Source: JAJPKK01 sp963802745 (lineage in GTDB: Bacteria > Pseudomonadota > Alphaproteobacteria > Rhizobiales > Xanthobacteraceae). From it: a stretch of 64,000 bases of DNA. The first letter of the stretch is position 1, and each line of letters begins with the position of its first letter. Below the pieces are notes generated by a model, which searched no databases, had not been told where the DNA came from, and saw nothing but the letters and a program-made list of their open reading frames with translations. The stretch spans positions 62,001 through 126,000 of the forward strand of contig CAWDKL010000044.1 of assembly GCA_963802745.1 (NCBI GenBank), written 5' to 3'. Below are positions 44,375 through 53,115 of this stretch, one piece after another. Both the position numbers and the translations under genes were made by a program.

Positions 44375-45736
44375 ATGACCGCCCTTGAAACGCTCGGTGC
44401 CTTCGTGGCGCAGGTGCGCTCGCCGGCCCCAGGTGTGCGTGACCTGCTCCACCTGCATGCCATCGACAGCGTCGGCGCCTGGATCGCGGGCCTGCCCACG
44501 CCGGAAGCTGCTCTCCTGCGGCGGTGGCAAAGTACGCAGCGCGAGGGCCTCGCGCCGGGCTCTATGCAGCGGTTGCGGCTCGATGTCGCGACCCGGTGCG
44601 CGCTCGCCCGCTTGAGCGAATTGGACGATATCCATCTGGCCTCCACAACGACGCCAGGTGCAATCGTGGTGCCGGGCGCCGTTTCGATCGCGGCTACACA
44701 GCGCAATAGCGATCCGGACGTCCTGGCCGCCGCCGTGCTGGCCGGGTACGAGGTGATGGTCCGGTTCGGGTGCGCCATCGGGGGCGCGTCGATTCTTTAT
44801 CGCGGCATCTGGCCCACTTATTTTGCGGCGCCGCTCGGGATGGCGGCGACGGCGGCACGCCTGCTCGGGCTCGATGCCGCCCAGGCCGCCCACGCCCTGG
44901 CGCTGGCCTTGACGCGGGCGGCGCCGGGCGTCGGGCAGCATCATGCCGCCACCGCATCGCGCTGGCTCGCGATCGGCCAGGCCGCCGAAGCGGGCCTGAT
45001 GGCCGCCTTGGCGGCCCGGGCCGGATTTACGTCAGACCTTGCCCTGCTGGACGGCGGCTATCTGCCCGGAATCTATGGCGTGACACCGGATATCGCCGTG
45101 CTTACCGACCAACTCGGCACCCGGTTCGCCATCGCCGAGGTCGCCTTCAAGCCGTGGTGCGCGGCCCGGCAGACCATGGCGTCAGCGCAGGCCATGCTGG
45201 AACTCGTCGCCTCCGGTATTGCCGCGCACAGCATCATCGCGGTGAAAGCCTTCGTGCCGCCGCCGCATCGCCGGATGGTGGACCACGGCGTGAAGCCCGC
45301 CGACCGGGGTTCGGTTCTCACCAGCTTGCCCTACCAAATCGCGCTGGCGGCGCTCGCTCCAGAGCGGATGCAAGGGCAGGGACCGTCGGCGCCCGCACGG
45401 ATCCCCGCGGACATCGAAGCGTTCATGGGCCAGGTCACGGTCGCGCCCGACGAAGCCATGTTGGCGCCGTTTCCATCGCGATGGCTTGCCCGTCTGGAGG
45501 TGACAACGCCGACGGGCCGCCACGATAGGGCGATCACCGATGTGCCGGGAGATCCGGCGCGGCCGTTCGATGCCGCAGCCGTCAGCGCGAAATTCCGCCG
45601 GTTCGCCGATGCGGCTGTCGGTGTTGCCACGGCGGCGCATCTGCTCGACAGCACGATGCGGTTGTTCACCGAGCGCAATGCCGCCGCCGCATTGGTGGAT
45701 GCTCTCGAAGCGATCGTCTTGCGTCCAGCGGCGTGA
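44375..45736 (+). CDS. MmgE/PrpD family protein
   Basis: A 453-residue protein of the MmgE/PrpD family, which includes 2-methylcitrate dehydratase and cis-aconitate decarboxylase. Conserved parts are IDSVGAWIAGLPTPEA, ILYRGIWPTYFAAPLG, GVGQHHAATASRW and FKPWCAARQTMASAQAM, where PrpD-like proteins have KPYPCC. Met/citrate cluster partners (prpB, prpC) are not adjacent, so a role outside the methylcitrate cycle is likely. The stop overlaps a short open frame downstream. Confidence 0.88.
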   Translation: MTALETLGAFVAQVRSPAPGVRDLLHLHAIDSVGAWIAGLPTPEAALLRRWQSTQREGLAPGSMQRLRLDVATRCALARLSELDDIHLASTTTPGAIVVPGAVSIAATQRNSDPDVLAAAVLAGYEVMVRFGCAIGGASILYRGIWPTYFAAPLGMAATAARLLGLDAAQAAHALALALTRAAPGVGQHHAATASRWLAIGQAAEAGLMAALAARAGFTSDLALLDGGYLPGIYGVTPDIAVLTDQLGTRFAIAEVAFKPWCAARQTMASAQAMLELVASGIAAHSIIAVKAFVPPPHRRMVDHGVKPADRGSVLTSLPYQIALAALAPERMQGQGPSAPARIPADIEAFMGQVTVAPDEAMLAPFPSRWLARLEVTTPTGRHDRAITDVPGDPARPFDAAAVSAKFRRFADAAVGVATAAHLLDSTMRLFTERNAAAALVDALEAIVLRPAA

Positions 45737-46016
45737 GACTCAAATCCGCGATGGCTGCGGGCAATGCGGTCAACCGTCCCAACGAGGCCGTTTACGTTTC
45801 CATGGCGCTCACGCGCTTCGTTTCGTCAGAAAGCTCTTTGCGGCGGCGCCGTGCAAATTCTTGTCGGCCGATTGGGATGTGCAGGTCGGGCATTGCGCCA
45901 AGGCGCTCGCCGCAAGGCTTGAAAACAACGCAACGAGCGGCGATTCGGGGGCCTCCTGGTGGGACCGCTTCGGGCAAAAAAACAAATCAAGCGAGCCCGC
46001 AACGCCAGTGGATTAA
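45733..46016 (+). pseudogene. Possible small gene interrupted by a 5-bp tandem duplication
   Basis: From GTG 45733 (overlapping the MmgE stop) the frame reads AGNAVNRPNEAVYVSMALTR, and about 45830 the coding character moves to the next frame: RKLFAAAPCKFLSADWDV, then GHCAKALAARLENNA and SWWDRFGQKNKSSEPATPVD with a stop at 46014-46016. At the switch the DNA is TTCGT-TTCGT; removing one copy fuses both into about 92 residues. No family is recognised. Chance cannot be excluded. Confidence 0.35.
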
Positions 46017-46080
46017 GCCCGTCCACCGGCAATGTGCAGGCCGCATTCCTGCTTGCTTTCATCCAAGACGATCCCTGCGC

Positions 46081-46437
46081 TCATTCCAGTTCCGAACCAG
46101 GGGCGAGGCGCAGCGTCAATCCGCTCAGCGCCGGCGAGACCAATATCTGGCAGCACAGGCGCGACGTCGGCTCGACCCCGAATGCCTCGTCCAATCGATC
46201 CTCCTCTTCGGCCGCGCGCGGAGGCAGGCGTTCGACCCAGGAATCGTCGACATAGACGTGACAGCCGGCGCACGCGCAGGCGCCGCCGCAGGTCGCCTTG
46301 AGACCGATTCCCCAGTCGCGGATCACCTCCATGACACGCCAGCCGTCGAGCGCCGGCAACGCATGCTCGCGACCATCATGGTCGATCACGCGAACGAAAA
46401 TTTCATCCGGGCGCGGTTTGGTGGGAGCTTCTTCCAA
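46081..46437 (-). CDS. 2Fe-2S ferredoxin
   Basis: A 118-residue adrenodoxin/Isc-type ferredoxin. The cluster cysteines are in ATCGGACACAGCHVYVD (C-x5-C-x2-C) and SRLCCQILVS. Cytoplasmic electron carrier. It is divergent from the DUF2849-cysI-DUF934 genes and shares their 250-bp control region, so it may supply electrons to the sulfite reductase, whose usual reductase partner (cysJ) is missing here. That pairing is inferred from position only. Confidence 0.9.
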   Translation of the reverse strand: MEEAPTKPRPDEIFVRVIDHDGREHALPALDGWRVMEVIRDWGIGLKATCGGACACAGCHVYVDDSWVERLPPRAAEEEDRLDEAFGVEPTSRLCCQILVSPALSGLTLRLAPGSELE

Positions 46438-46687
46438 GATGGGCCTCGATCGTGATAGTAAAATTTTCTATTTACATCCTCAAATCTGTATTTATATAGA
46501 ATTTAATTCTAGTCAATGAGGAAAATGACGCCGATGCGGTTGACTTCGTCCACTAACGCATATGGACACCGCTAAGCGTCTTGCCACCGGGGAAATTCCG
46601 CGCATGAGTTCGCGCGGGCTTGATCGGGTATCGATAGCGTCCATAAAAGCGACCCGCCATGGGCGGGCCGTCCGGGAAAACCGCCGC
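46438..46687. other. Divergent control region of ferredoxin and sulfite-reductase genes
   Basis: About 250 bp. The segment 46455-46520 is strikingly AT-rich for this genome and holds AAAATTTT and the palindrome at 46497-46511. An in-frame extension of the DUF2849 gene begins at 46562 but lacks conserved sequence before 46688. Confidence 0.5.
46497..46511. promoter_or_regulatory. Perfect 15-bp AT-rich palindrome, candidate operator
   Basis: TAGAATT-T-AATTCTA is perfectly symmetrical (7+1+7) and sits between the divergent ferredoxin gene and DUF2849-cysI-DUF934. Its place suits a sulfur- or iron-responsive repressor, for example an Rrf2-type protein, but it is not a consensus that I can name. 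Confidence 0.5.
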
Positions 46688-47008
46688 ATGACATCGCCGC
46701 ATCAACAAAAGCTCAAGATTACCGGTCCGGTCGTCGTCACCGCCAATCGGCTCGGTGATGGCGCGGTGGTTTATCGCACCCCGGATCGCACCTGGTCGGC
46801 GCGGCTTGAGGAGGCTGCCGTTGTCAATACGGCGCCGGCGGCGAGCGACCTGCTTGCCGCCGCGGTGGCGGACGATACCATCGCGGTCGGCGCCTATGTG
46901 GCACCGGTCCGGCTTGACCCTGGCGGACACCCAGAACCTGGGAACTTGCGCGAACGCATCCGCCATACCGGCCCCACCATCGCGTGGCCGGTCCCACCGG
47001 GAAACTGA
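46688..47008 (+). CDS. DUF2849 protein of the sulfite-reductase cluster
   Basis: A 106-residue DUF2849 protein: LKITGPVVVTANRLGDGAVV, YRTPDRTWSARLEEAAVV and IAVGAYVAPVRL. The family is usually encoded just before nitrite/sulfite reductase in Alphaproteobacteria, and its role in assimilatory sulfite reduction is not known. ATG 46688 fits the conserved N-terminus; an in-frame ATG at 46562 is upstream. One base separates its stop from the cysI ATG. Confidence 0.88.
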   Translation: MTSPHQQKLKITGPVVVTANRLGDGAVVYRTPDRTWSARLEEAAVVNTAPAASDLLAAAVADDTIAVGAYVAPVRLDPGGHPEPGNLRERIRHTGPTIAWPVPPGN

Positions 47009-47009
47009 C

Positions 47010-48669
47010 ATGTACACCTATGACCAATTCGACCGGACTCTGGTGGCGGAACGCGTTGCCGAATTGCGCGATCAAGTCAACCGCCGCCTGTCCGGCGCGT
47101 TGTCGGAGGAGGAGTTCCGGCCGCTGCGGCTGATGAACGGCCTCTATCTTCAGTTGCACGCCTACATGTTGCGGATCGCAATCCCCTACGGCACCTTGTC
47201 CTCGGCGCAGTTGCGCTTGCTTGCCGCGGTCGGCCGGCGCTATGACCGCGGCTATGGCCATTTCACCACGCGGCAGAATATTCAGTTCAACTGGATCAAG
47301 CTCGAGAGCATTCCCGACCTGATGGCGGACCTGGCCAGCGTTGGTCTGCATGGCATGCAAACCAGCGGCAACTGCGTGCGCAATATCACCACCGACCAGT
47401 GGGGCGGCGTCGCCCCCGACGAGATCGAGGATCCGCGCGTCTGGGCCGAACTGCTGCGCCAATATACCACGCTGCATCCGGAATTCTCGTTTCTGCCGCG
47501 CAAATTCAAGATCGCCATTACGGCAGCGAGCCATGACCGCGCTGCCATCAAGGTGCACGACATCGGGTTGCGCCTGTACCGTAACGCCGAGGGCGTTGCC
47601 GGTTTCGAAGTGCTGGTCGGCGGCGGCCTCGGGCGCACGCCGTTCATCGCCAAGACCATCCGGGAGTTCCTGCCCAAGCGCGACATCGTGAGCTATGTCG
47701 AGGCGATTCTGCGCGTCTACAACCAGTTCGCGCGGCGGGACAATCTCTATAAATCGCGGATCAAGATTCTCGTTCACGATCTCGGTGCGGAAGCCTTCGC
47801 CCGCGAGGTCGAGGCCGAGTGGCAACAAATCAATGACGAAACCGCAACGCTCGACCCGGCGGTGGTGGCCGAGATCGCAGCGCGTTTTCACTATCCGGCG
47901 ATATGCCCTCCTCGACGATCAGCCACCGGAACTGGCGCGGCAGCGCGCGGCGAATCGGCGGTTCGACGCCTGGATGGGCAATGCCGTGGCCAATCACAAA
48001 ATGCCCGGCTATGCCATCGTGACACTGTCGCTCAAGCCCGAGGGTGGGCCGCCGGGCGATGCGACCTCGGATCAGATGGATAAAATCGCGGACTTGGCGG
48101 AGCGCTATTCGTTCGGCGAGATCCGCGTCGGCCACGAACAGAATCTCGTATTGCCCCATGTGGCGCAGCGCGACCTGTTCGACCTGTGGGGCGCGCTCGA
48201 TTCCATCGGCGTCGCCACTCCGAATCTTGGTCTCGTCTCCGACATCATCGCCTGTCCAGGGCTCGACTTTTGCAGCCTCGCCAATGCGCGGTCGATTCCG
48301 ATCGCGCAGGAACTCACCCGGCGCTTCCGCGACCTCGATCTCGCCAAAAATCTCGGCCGGTTGCATGTCAACATTTCCGGGTGCATCAACGCCTGCGGCC
48401 ATCACCATGTCGGCCATATCGGCATTTTGGGCGTCGAGAAGAACGGCGAGGAATTTTACCAAATCAGCCTCGGCGGGCGTGCCGACGAAGGTGCGGAACT
48501 CGGTACGCTGCTCGGGCCGGCGGTGCCGTACGCCCAGGTCGCCGATGCCGTAGAGGAAGTCGTGGCGTCCTACCTTGAATTGCGTCAGCGGCCGGAGGAA
48601 ACCTTCCTCGAAGCCGTCAAGCGCCTTGGGGTCGAACCATTTCGGGAACGCGTCTATGCCGCTCATTAA
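47010..48669 (+). CDS. cysI: Siroheme-dependent nitrite/sulfite reductase (CysI-type, frameshifted)
   Basis: Reduces sulfite to sulfide with siroheme and a 4Fe-4S cluster. The N-terminal half (MYTYDQFDRTLVAERVAELR, GYGHFTTRQNIQFNWIKLE, TSGNCVRNIT) is in one frame to about 47900. The rest is one base over: MPGYAIVTLSLKPEGGPPGD, then the cluster cysteines CPGLDFC and GCINACGHHHVGHIG. Removing the A of GCGATATG at 47901 gives the smooth join YPAYALLDD and about 552 residues. The 3' end overlaps DUF934. Its siroheme comes from the cysG gene at 15058. Confidence 0.9.
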
Positions 48670-49162
48670 GGACGGCCGCCTCAGTGCGGATCGCTACGTT
48701 CACCTCGCCGACGACGAACCCTTGCCGGGTAGCGGGGCGGTGCTCGTATCGGCGTCCCGTTTCCTCGCCGACCCGGAAGCCATCTTGCGCCGCGACGACG
48801 CGGTCGGCGTCGCCTGGCCGAACAACCGGCGGGTGGCGGAGCTTGCTCCTTATGCCGATCGCCTTGCGCTGATCGCGCTGAATTTCCCGACCTTCCGCGA
48901 TGGTCGCGCCTACAGCCAAGCGCGCCTGTTGCGCGAACGCTACGGCTATCGCGGCGAGTTGCGCGCCACCGGCCAGGTGCTGCGGGACCAGTTCAGTTTC
49001 TTCATCCGCGCCGGGTTCGATGCCCTCGATGTCGCCAAGCCGGGCGACGCCGATGCGTTCGCGGCGGCGCTGGCCCGTTACTCGGTGTTCTACCAGGTGC
49101 CCGCGAAGGGACGCGCATCGGTGATGCGGCAGCGGCTGGCGCGGATGTCAGTGCCCGTGTAA
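48656..49162 (+). CDS. DUF934 protein of the sulfite-reductase cluster
   Basis: A 168-residue DUF934 protein. PLIKDGRLSADRYVHLADDE, VGVAWPNNRRVAELAPYADR, LNFPTFRDGRAYSQARLLRE and GYRGELRATGQVLRDQFSFF are family signatures. DUF934 genes nearly always follow cysI in proteobacteria, so a supporting role in sulfite reduction is likely; its biochemical role is not established. ATG 48656 overlaps cysI by 14 bases. Confidence 0.9.
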   Translation: MPLIKDGRLSADRYVHLADDEPLPGSGAVLVSASRFLADPEAILRRDDAVGVAWPNNRRVAELAPYADRLALIALNFPTFRDGRAYSQARLLRERYGYRGELRATGQVLRDQFSFFIRAGFDALDVAKPGDADAFAAALARYSVFYQVPAKGRASVMRQRLARMSVPV

Positions 49163-49212
49163 GCGATTATCGAAAAAAGTTCGATCGAAGGCGCGATGCG
49201 GCCACCAGGCCG

Positions 49213-49572
49213 CTATCGATAAACCGGCGGATGCCGGTAAAATTCATAAAAGCGATAATAATCGGCGGGGCGCCAATCCGGATAGGGATAATATCCATAA
49301 TAATCGTAATAACCTTGATATTGATAAAACCTCGGGTAGGGCCGCAGCGGCCCGAAATCGACATATGGTGCCGGGCGCTCGTAATACCGCGGATCGGATT
49401 CGGCGCCATAAGGCCGGTTCGGGTTGCGAGCCACGCATGGACGGCCATGGCGGCCGCAATCGGCCGCTTGCCCCGTGACATCCCGATCCGCCGCGGCGGC
49501 GATCTGCCGCAATCCGCCCGGGCTGAGCCAGCATGCGAAAGCCAATAAAAATACCAGAGCCGATCCGCGCAT
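49213..49572 (-). CDS. Tyrosine-rich small secreted protein
   Basis: A 119-residue exported protein. The signal (MRGSALVFLLAFACWLSPGG) is followed by CGRHGRPCVARNPNRPYG and a C-terminal half extremely rich in Tyr, Pro and aromatic residues (FYQYQGYYDYYGYYPYPDW). The second ATG (49572) has AAGGAG at 6 bases and is preferred; ATG 49578 is inside the site. Convergent with DUF934. Function unknown; surface or cell-wall exposure is plausible. Confidence 0.7.
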   Translation of the reverse strand: MRGSALVFLLAFACWLSPGGLRQIAAAADRDVTGQAADCGRHGRPCVARNPNRPYGAESDPRYYERPAPYVDFGPLRPYPRFYQYQGYYDYYGYYPYPDWRPADYYRFYEFYRHPPVYR

Positions 49573-49785
49573 GCTCATCTCCTTGGACCGCCGGCTTCGC
49601 CGACGGCCGCAACCTTAAGGCATCATGGCGCCTGCCGCAACGCGCCCTCTTCCTCCCGCAAGAGCGATGGGGAAAGGAAAGCTGCCGCCGCGCGGGTTGG
49701 CCGTGCGTTGCGATTTCCGGCTTGCCCGGCTACGCGGCGGGCGCCGGCCGGTGTATGGTCGGCGCGTCGAAGCGGGAGAAGAGCC

Positions 49786-50037
49786 ATGTCCGACACAGCG
49801 GCCGCCAAGGCCATTGGCACCGGAATTGCGGGCGGCGCCATTGTGGCGGCGCTGATCGACCTGTTGATCCGCAAGGGCGTGATCGACCGCGCGGAAGCGC
49901 GGGAGGTGTTGGAGGACGCCCTGTACCGGTCCGCGATGCATACCGGCACGTTCGAGGGCCTTGAAGCCGGCAAGATCATCGGCGCAATGCTGGAATCGGA
50001 TTTTGCCGGCGATACCGCGGAACATTCCGGCACTTAA
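49786..50037 (+). CDS. Small protein of unknown function
   Basis: An 83-residue protein with one hydrophobic segment (AIGTGIAGGAIVAALIDLLI) and an acidic helical part (KGVIDRAEAREVLEDALYRS). No known family. GGGAGAAGAG precedes ATG 49786. Small size and lack of motifs keep confidence moderate. Confidence 0.6.
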   Translation: MSDTAAAKAIGTGIAGGAIVAALIDLLIRKGVIDRAEAREVLEDALYRSAMHTGTFEGLEAGKIIGAMLESDFAGDTAEHSGT

Positions 50038-50130
50038 GCGTTAAGCGGTAGACCACAGTGCCGCGGCGGTGAGTTGAACCCGCGCAGCGCCGTCCACCAC
50101 ATCCACATTCCATCCAAAGGGCTGTTTCTC

Positions 50131-51456
50131 ATGCCGCTTTCCCGATTTCCCGCCGCCATCATGACGGCGCATGCCGCTGCCCGCGCGGCAGTCCTGCGTA
50201 TCGCGATCCTGGCCGGCGTCGGGTTGCTCGCGCTCTCCGTGCCCGCTATCGCGGGCGTCCATTCCCAGTGGGTCGAGCTCGGTCCCGACGGTACCGCGAG
50301 CGTGCGTGCCATCGTGGATGCGGCCTGCCCGCAGGTGAGCTTCGACGGCGCGGTGACACCGATGGGCGTGCGGGCCGAGCCTTCACTCACCATCGGCAAT
50401 GTCAAGCCGGCGGTGTTCGCGGTTCGCAGCTGCGAGGTGTCGGTGCCGCCCGGCGCCGTGGCGGCGATCCTTGATGGCAAGCAGCTGCCGCTGCCGCGCG
50501 GGACGCCGCAGCGAATCATGATCTTCGGCGACACCGGCTGCCGGCTCGATGCGCGCAGTTCGCAGGCTTGCAACGACCCGGTGGCTTGGCCGTTCGCCAA
50601 GATCGCTGCGGCGGCGGCTGCCACGCGGCCCGATCTCGTCATCCATGTGGGCGACTATCACTACCGCGAAACGCCGTGCCAGACCGAGCGCAGCGATTGC
50701 GCGCGCAGCCCTTGGGGCTTCGGATTCGACGCCTGGGATGCCGACTTCTTTACGCCCGCGGCACCCTTGCTGGCGGCCGCGCCTTGGATCATGGTGCGCG
50801 GCAATCATGAGGATTGCGCGCGCGCCGGCGAGGGCTGGATGCGCTTTCTCGATCCGCTTCCGATCGCTGCCGCGTGCCGGGACTTCTCCGGCGTCTATTT
50901 GGCGCAGCTCGGCGATTTCGGAGTCGTAGTGGTGGACGGGGCGCGCGCCGACGATCCGAAGCGCAGGGACGACTTGGAAGCTCTCGCCGGCCGGTTGCGA
51001 GGCCAGTTCGAAGGCATCGCCGCGCGGGTGCCGGCGGAAGCCTGGATGGTGGCGCACCGGCCGTTCAATGCCATGCGGAGCGCCGACGGGCGGACGGAAA
51101 ACGAGGTCGACAACGCCGTGCAGGAACTGGCCTTCGGCGCCGTCATGCCGGCGGGTGTGCGGATGTCGGTTGCCGGCCACATCCATTTCTTCCAGGCGGT
51201 GGATTTCGGCGCGGCGCGGCCGGCGCAGCTGGTGGTGGGCACCGGCGGTGACAATTTGGTCCCGGTGCCGCCGCTGAGCATGGCCGGCGCCGACATCAAC
51301 GGCCGCAAAGTGGTGAGTGCCGTCACCATATCGGGCTTTGCCTACATGGTGTGGGACCGTGCCGGCCCGCTGTGGATAGGCACGCTGTTCGACACCGACG
51401 GCAAGCCGATCAGCCATTGCCGGCTCTTCGACCGGTCGCTCGGGTGCGGGCCGTGA
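50131..51456 (+). CDS. Secreted metallophosphoesterase
   Basis: A 441-residue calcineurin-like phosphoesterase with an N-terminal signal peptide or anchor (LRIAILAGVGLLALSVPAIA). The metal motifs come in order: MIFGDTGCR, HVGDYHYRET, MVRGNHEDC, MVAHRPFNAM, and AGHIHFF, a normal GD-GDxx-GNHE-GHxH set. It may be periplasmic. The ATG at 50131 fits the signal. Its stop is GTGA with a GTG of the next gene. The substrate is unknown. Confidence 0.88.
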   Translation: MPLSRFPAAIMTAHAAARAAVLRIAILAGVGLLALSVPAIAGVHSQWVELGPDGTASVRAIVDAACPQVSFDGAVTPMGVRAEPSLTIGNVKPAVFAVRSCEVSVPPGAVAAILDGKQLPLPRGTPQRIMIFGDTGCRLDARSSQACNDPVAWPFAKIAAAAAATRPDLVIHVGDYHYRETPCQTERSDCARSPWGFGFDAWDADFFTPAAPLLAAAPWIMVRGNHEDCARAGEGWMRFLDPLPIAAACRDFSGVYLAQLGDFGVVVVDGARADDPKRRDDLEALAGRLRGQFEGIAARVPAEAWMVAHRPFNAMRSADGRTENEVDNAVQELAFGAVMPAGVRMSVAGHIHFFQAVDFGAARPAQLVVGTGGDNLVPVPPLSMAGADINGRKVVSAVTISGFAYMVWDRAGPLWIGTLFDTDGKPISHCRLFDRSLGCGP

Positions 51457-51467
51457 AGGGCACGGCT

Positions 51468-51878
51468 ATGCAGACGACGGCACGCGTGTTCGTCGCGACG
51501 ATGGCCGGCCTCGTCGGCGCGCCGCTCGTGGATGCGCGCCCGGCGCGGGCGCAGGACGTGCCCGGCATCGAAATCTGCACCCGCGAAAGCCGGCTCGACC
51601 GCCGCACCAGCTGCTTGCAGAGCAACGTCGAATTCCTCCAGCAGGCTCTCGCTAAGAACAGCCGTGAGGCGCAACAAAAGCTGGCCGCCGCCGAGCGCGA
51701 TATCGCGGCGCTGCAGGCACAGCTGGCGGCCGCCAACCGCGATGCCGCAGCCGTCAAGGACGCGCTCGCGGCCCTTCAGGCCAGGCTCGACCAGCTTGGC
51801 AAATCAAGCCCAGCGCCACGATCGCCACAACGCGCGCCGGCCCCCACCGGCGGAGCTACTCCGGAACCATCACGATAA
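51468..51878 (+). CDS. Secreted coiled-coil protein
   Basis: A 136-residue exported protein. A signal (MQTTARVFVATMAGLVGAPL to ARAQ) is followed by CTRESRLDRRTSCLQSNVEF with two Cys, a coiled coil of about 60 residues (QQKLAAAERDIAALQAQLAA) and a Pro-rich tail. ATG 51468 has GAAGGG at 7 bases; GTG 51453, overlapping the metallophosphoesterase stop, is an alternative. Same operon as the phosphoesterase by spacing. Confidence 0.7.
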   Translation: MQTTARVFVATMAGLVGAPLVDARPARAQDVPGIEICTRESRLDRRTSCLQSNVEFLQQALAKNSREAQQKLAAAERDIAALQAQLAAANRDAAAVKDALAALQARLDQLGKSSPAPRSPQRAPAPTGGATPEPSR

Positions 51879-51922
51879 TATTGAAAACGTGCTTGGGAAA
51901 CTGCTAAGGACGTGCAGGGAAT

Positions 51923-51970
51923 CACGTGACTCCCGGGGAGTCGGGAGTGTTACGTGCGGGCCGGGTTTTT
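51923..51970 (+). terminator. Possible terminator after the coiled-coil gene
   Basis: ACTCCCG-GGGAGT-CGGGAGT (7-bp stem) lies inside a CACGT/ACGTG outer pair, and a run of six T follows at 51965-51970, eight bases after the stem. The gap before the T-run is longer than usual, so this is a probable rather than certain terminator, 45 bp past the gene. Confidence 0.45.
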
Positions 51971-52070
51971 TCTCCAGAATCGCGCGCTCCTGTGTCGATT
52001 GTCACGCGTCTACGCCTCCACGAGGCTGCCTGTCACATGACGATAACTTGGTTTGGGCTATCCTGATAAA

Positions 52071-52445
52071 ATGTCTGGTCCAATCGACAAGCTTTACGAT
52101 GCCGTTCTCGCCATAAAAGGGGGCGACTCGACCAGTTCGCGAACCGCGCGGCTATTGCGGTCGGGGCGCGCCAAAGCCGCCAAGAAGCTTGCCGAGGAGG
52201 CCGTCGAGGTCGTCATCGACGCCGTAAACGATGATCGCGAGGGTGTGGTGCGCGAAAGCGCCGACCTGCTTTACAATCTTGTGGTTGTTTGGGCCGCATG
52301 TGGCATCCGGCCGGAGGCCGTGTGGAAGGAAATGAGCCGGCGCCAGACGATGCTGGGCATCGCGGAAAAGTTGCCCAAGACGGATGGGCCGAGCAAGGCC
52401 GCTTCGAAAGTCACGGAAATACCTGCGCGGCGCCGTCACCGCTGA
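52071..52445 (+). CDS. hisE: Phosphoribosyl-ATP pyrophosphatase HisE
   Basis: Second step of histidine synthesis: hydrolyses phosphoribosyl-ATP. The 124-residue protein has the all-helical MazG-like fold: SSRTARLLRSGRAKAAKKLA, EEAVEVVIDAVNDDREGVVR and ESADLLYNLVVVWAACGI, with the Glu/Asp metal ligands present. It stands alone; other his genes are not in the window. ATG 52071 is the start. Confidence 0.92.
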   Translation: MSGPIDKLYDAVLAIKGGDSTSSRTARLLRSGRAKAAKKLAEEAVEVVIDAVNDDREGVVRESADLLYNLVVVWAACGIRPEAVWKEMSRRQTMLGIAEKLPKTDGPSKAASKVTEIPARRRHR

Positions 52446-52514
52446 AGTTGATACCAGCTTAGGCCGCCCACACCGCGATGGACAATCACCGTCCCCCCCT
52501 GTATCGAGCGCGGC

Positions 52515-53096
52515 ATGCTCAGACGCGCATATGATTGGTGCATCGCCGCAGCCCACAAGCCTTATGCGCTGTGGCTGATGGGGCTGGTGTCATTCGTGGA
52601 AAGCTCGTTCTTCCCCGTGCCGCCCGATGCGATGCTGATTCCGATGTCGCTGGCGCGGCCCGAGAAGGCCTGGACCTATGCGGCTGTCTGCACGGTAACG
52701 TCGGTCGCCGGCGGATTGCTTGGCTATGCGATCGGGGCATTGCTTTACGACACCGTCGGCCAGTGGCTGATTTCGCTTTATGGGTATGGTGATAAGGTAG
52801 AGGCTTTTCGCGATGCCTACGCGACGTGGGGAGCCTGGATTATCCTGCTCAAGGGGCTAACGCCCATCCCGTACAAGATCGTGACGATTACCTCAGGGTT
52901 CGCCGGCTACAATCTCTGGCTATTTATCTTGTTCTCGATCATGTCCCGCGGCGTGCGATTTTATGTCGAGGCGTTCCTGCTCAATCGCTACGGCGAGCAG
53001 GCGCGTGATATCCTCGAAAAGCGACTTGGCTTGTGGGTCTCCCTCAGCGTCGGAGTGCTGCTGGTCGGCATCGTCGTCGCCGTAAAGCTGTTCTGA
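52515..53096 (+). CDS. YqaA/DedA-family membrane protein
   Basis: A 193-residue membrane protein of the SNARE-associated/DedA superfamily, YqaA branch. FVESSFFPVPPDAMLIPMSL is the family signature, followed by hydrophobic segments VTSVAGGLLGYAIGALL, IILLKGLTPIPYKIVTITSG and a C-terminal membrane span. DedA proteins help membrane lipid and proton-gradient homeostasis; the specific role is not known. Separate from the neighbours by more than 60 bases on both sides. Confidence 0.9.
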   Translation: MLRRAYDWCIAAAHKPYALWLMGLVSFVESSFFPVPPDAMLIPMSLARPEKAWTYAAVCTVTSVAGGLLGYAIGALLYDTVGQWLISLYGYGDKVEAFRDAYATWGAWIILLKGLTPIPYKIVTITSGFAGYNLWLFILFSIMSRGVRFYVEAFLLNRYGEQARDILEKRLGLWVSLSVGVLLVGIVVAVKLF

Positions 53097-53115
53097 AAAA
53101 ACGACCGGATCCCGG

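Noticed and set aside
8176..47901. Programmed +1 frameshifting as the cause of the breaks
   Set aside because: The sites share no slippery sequence, stop codon or downstream structure, and lie in unrelated genes. GCGA near several sites is common in GC-rich DNA.
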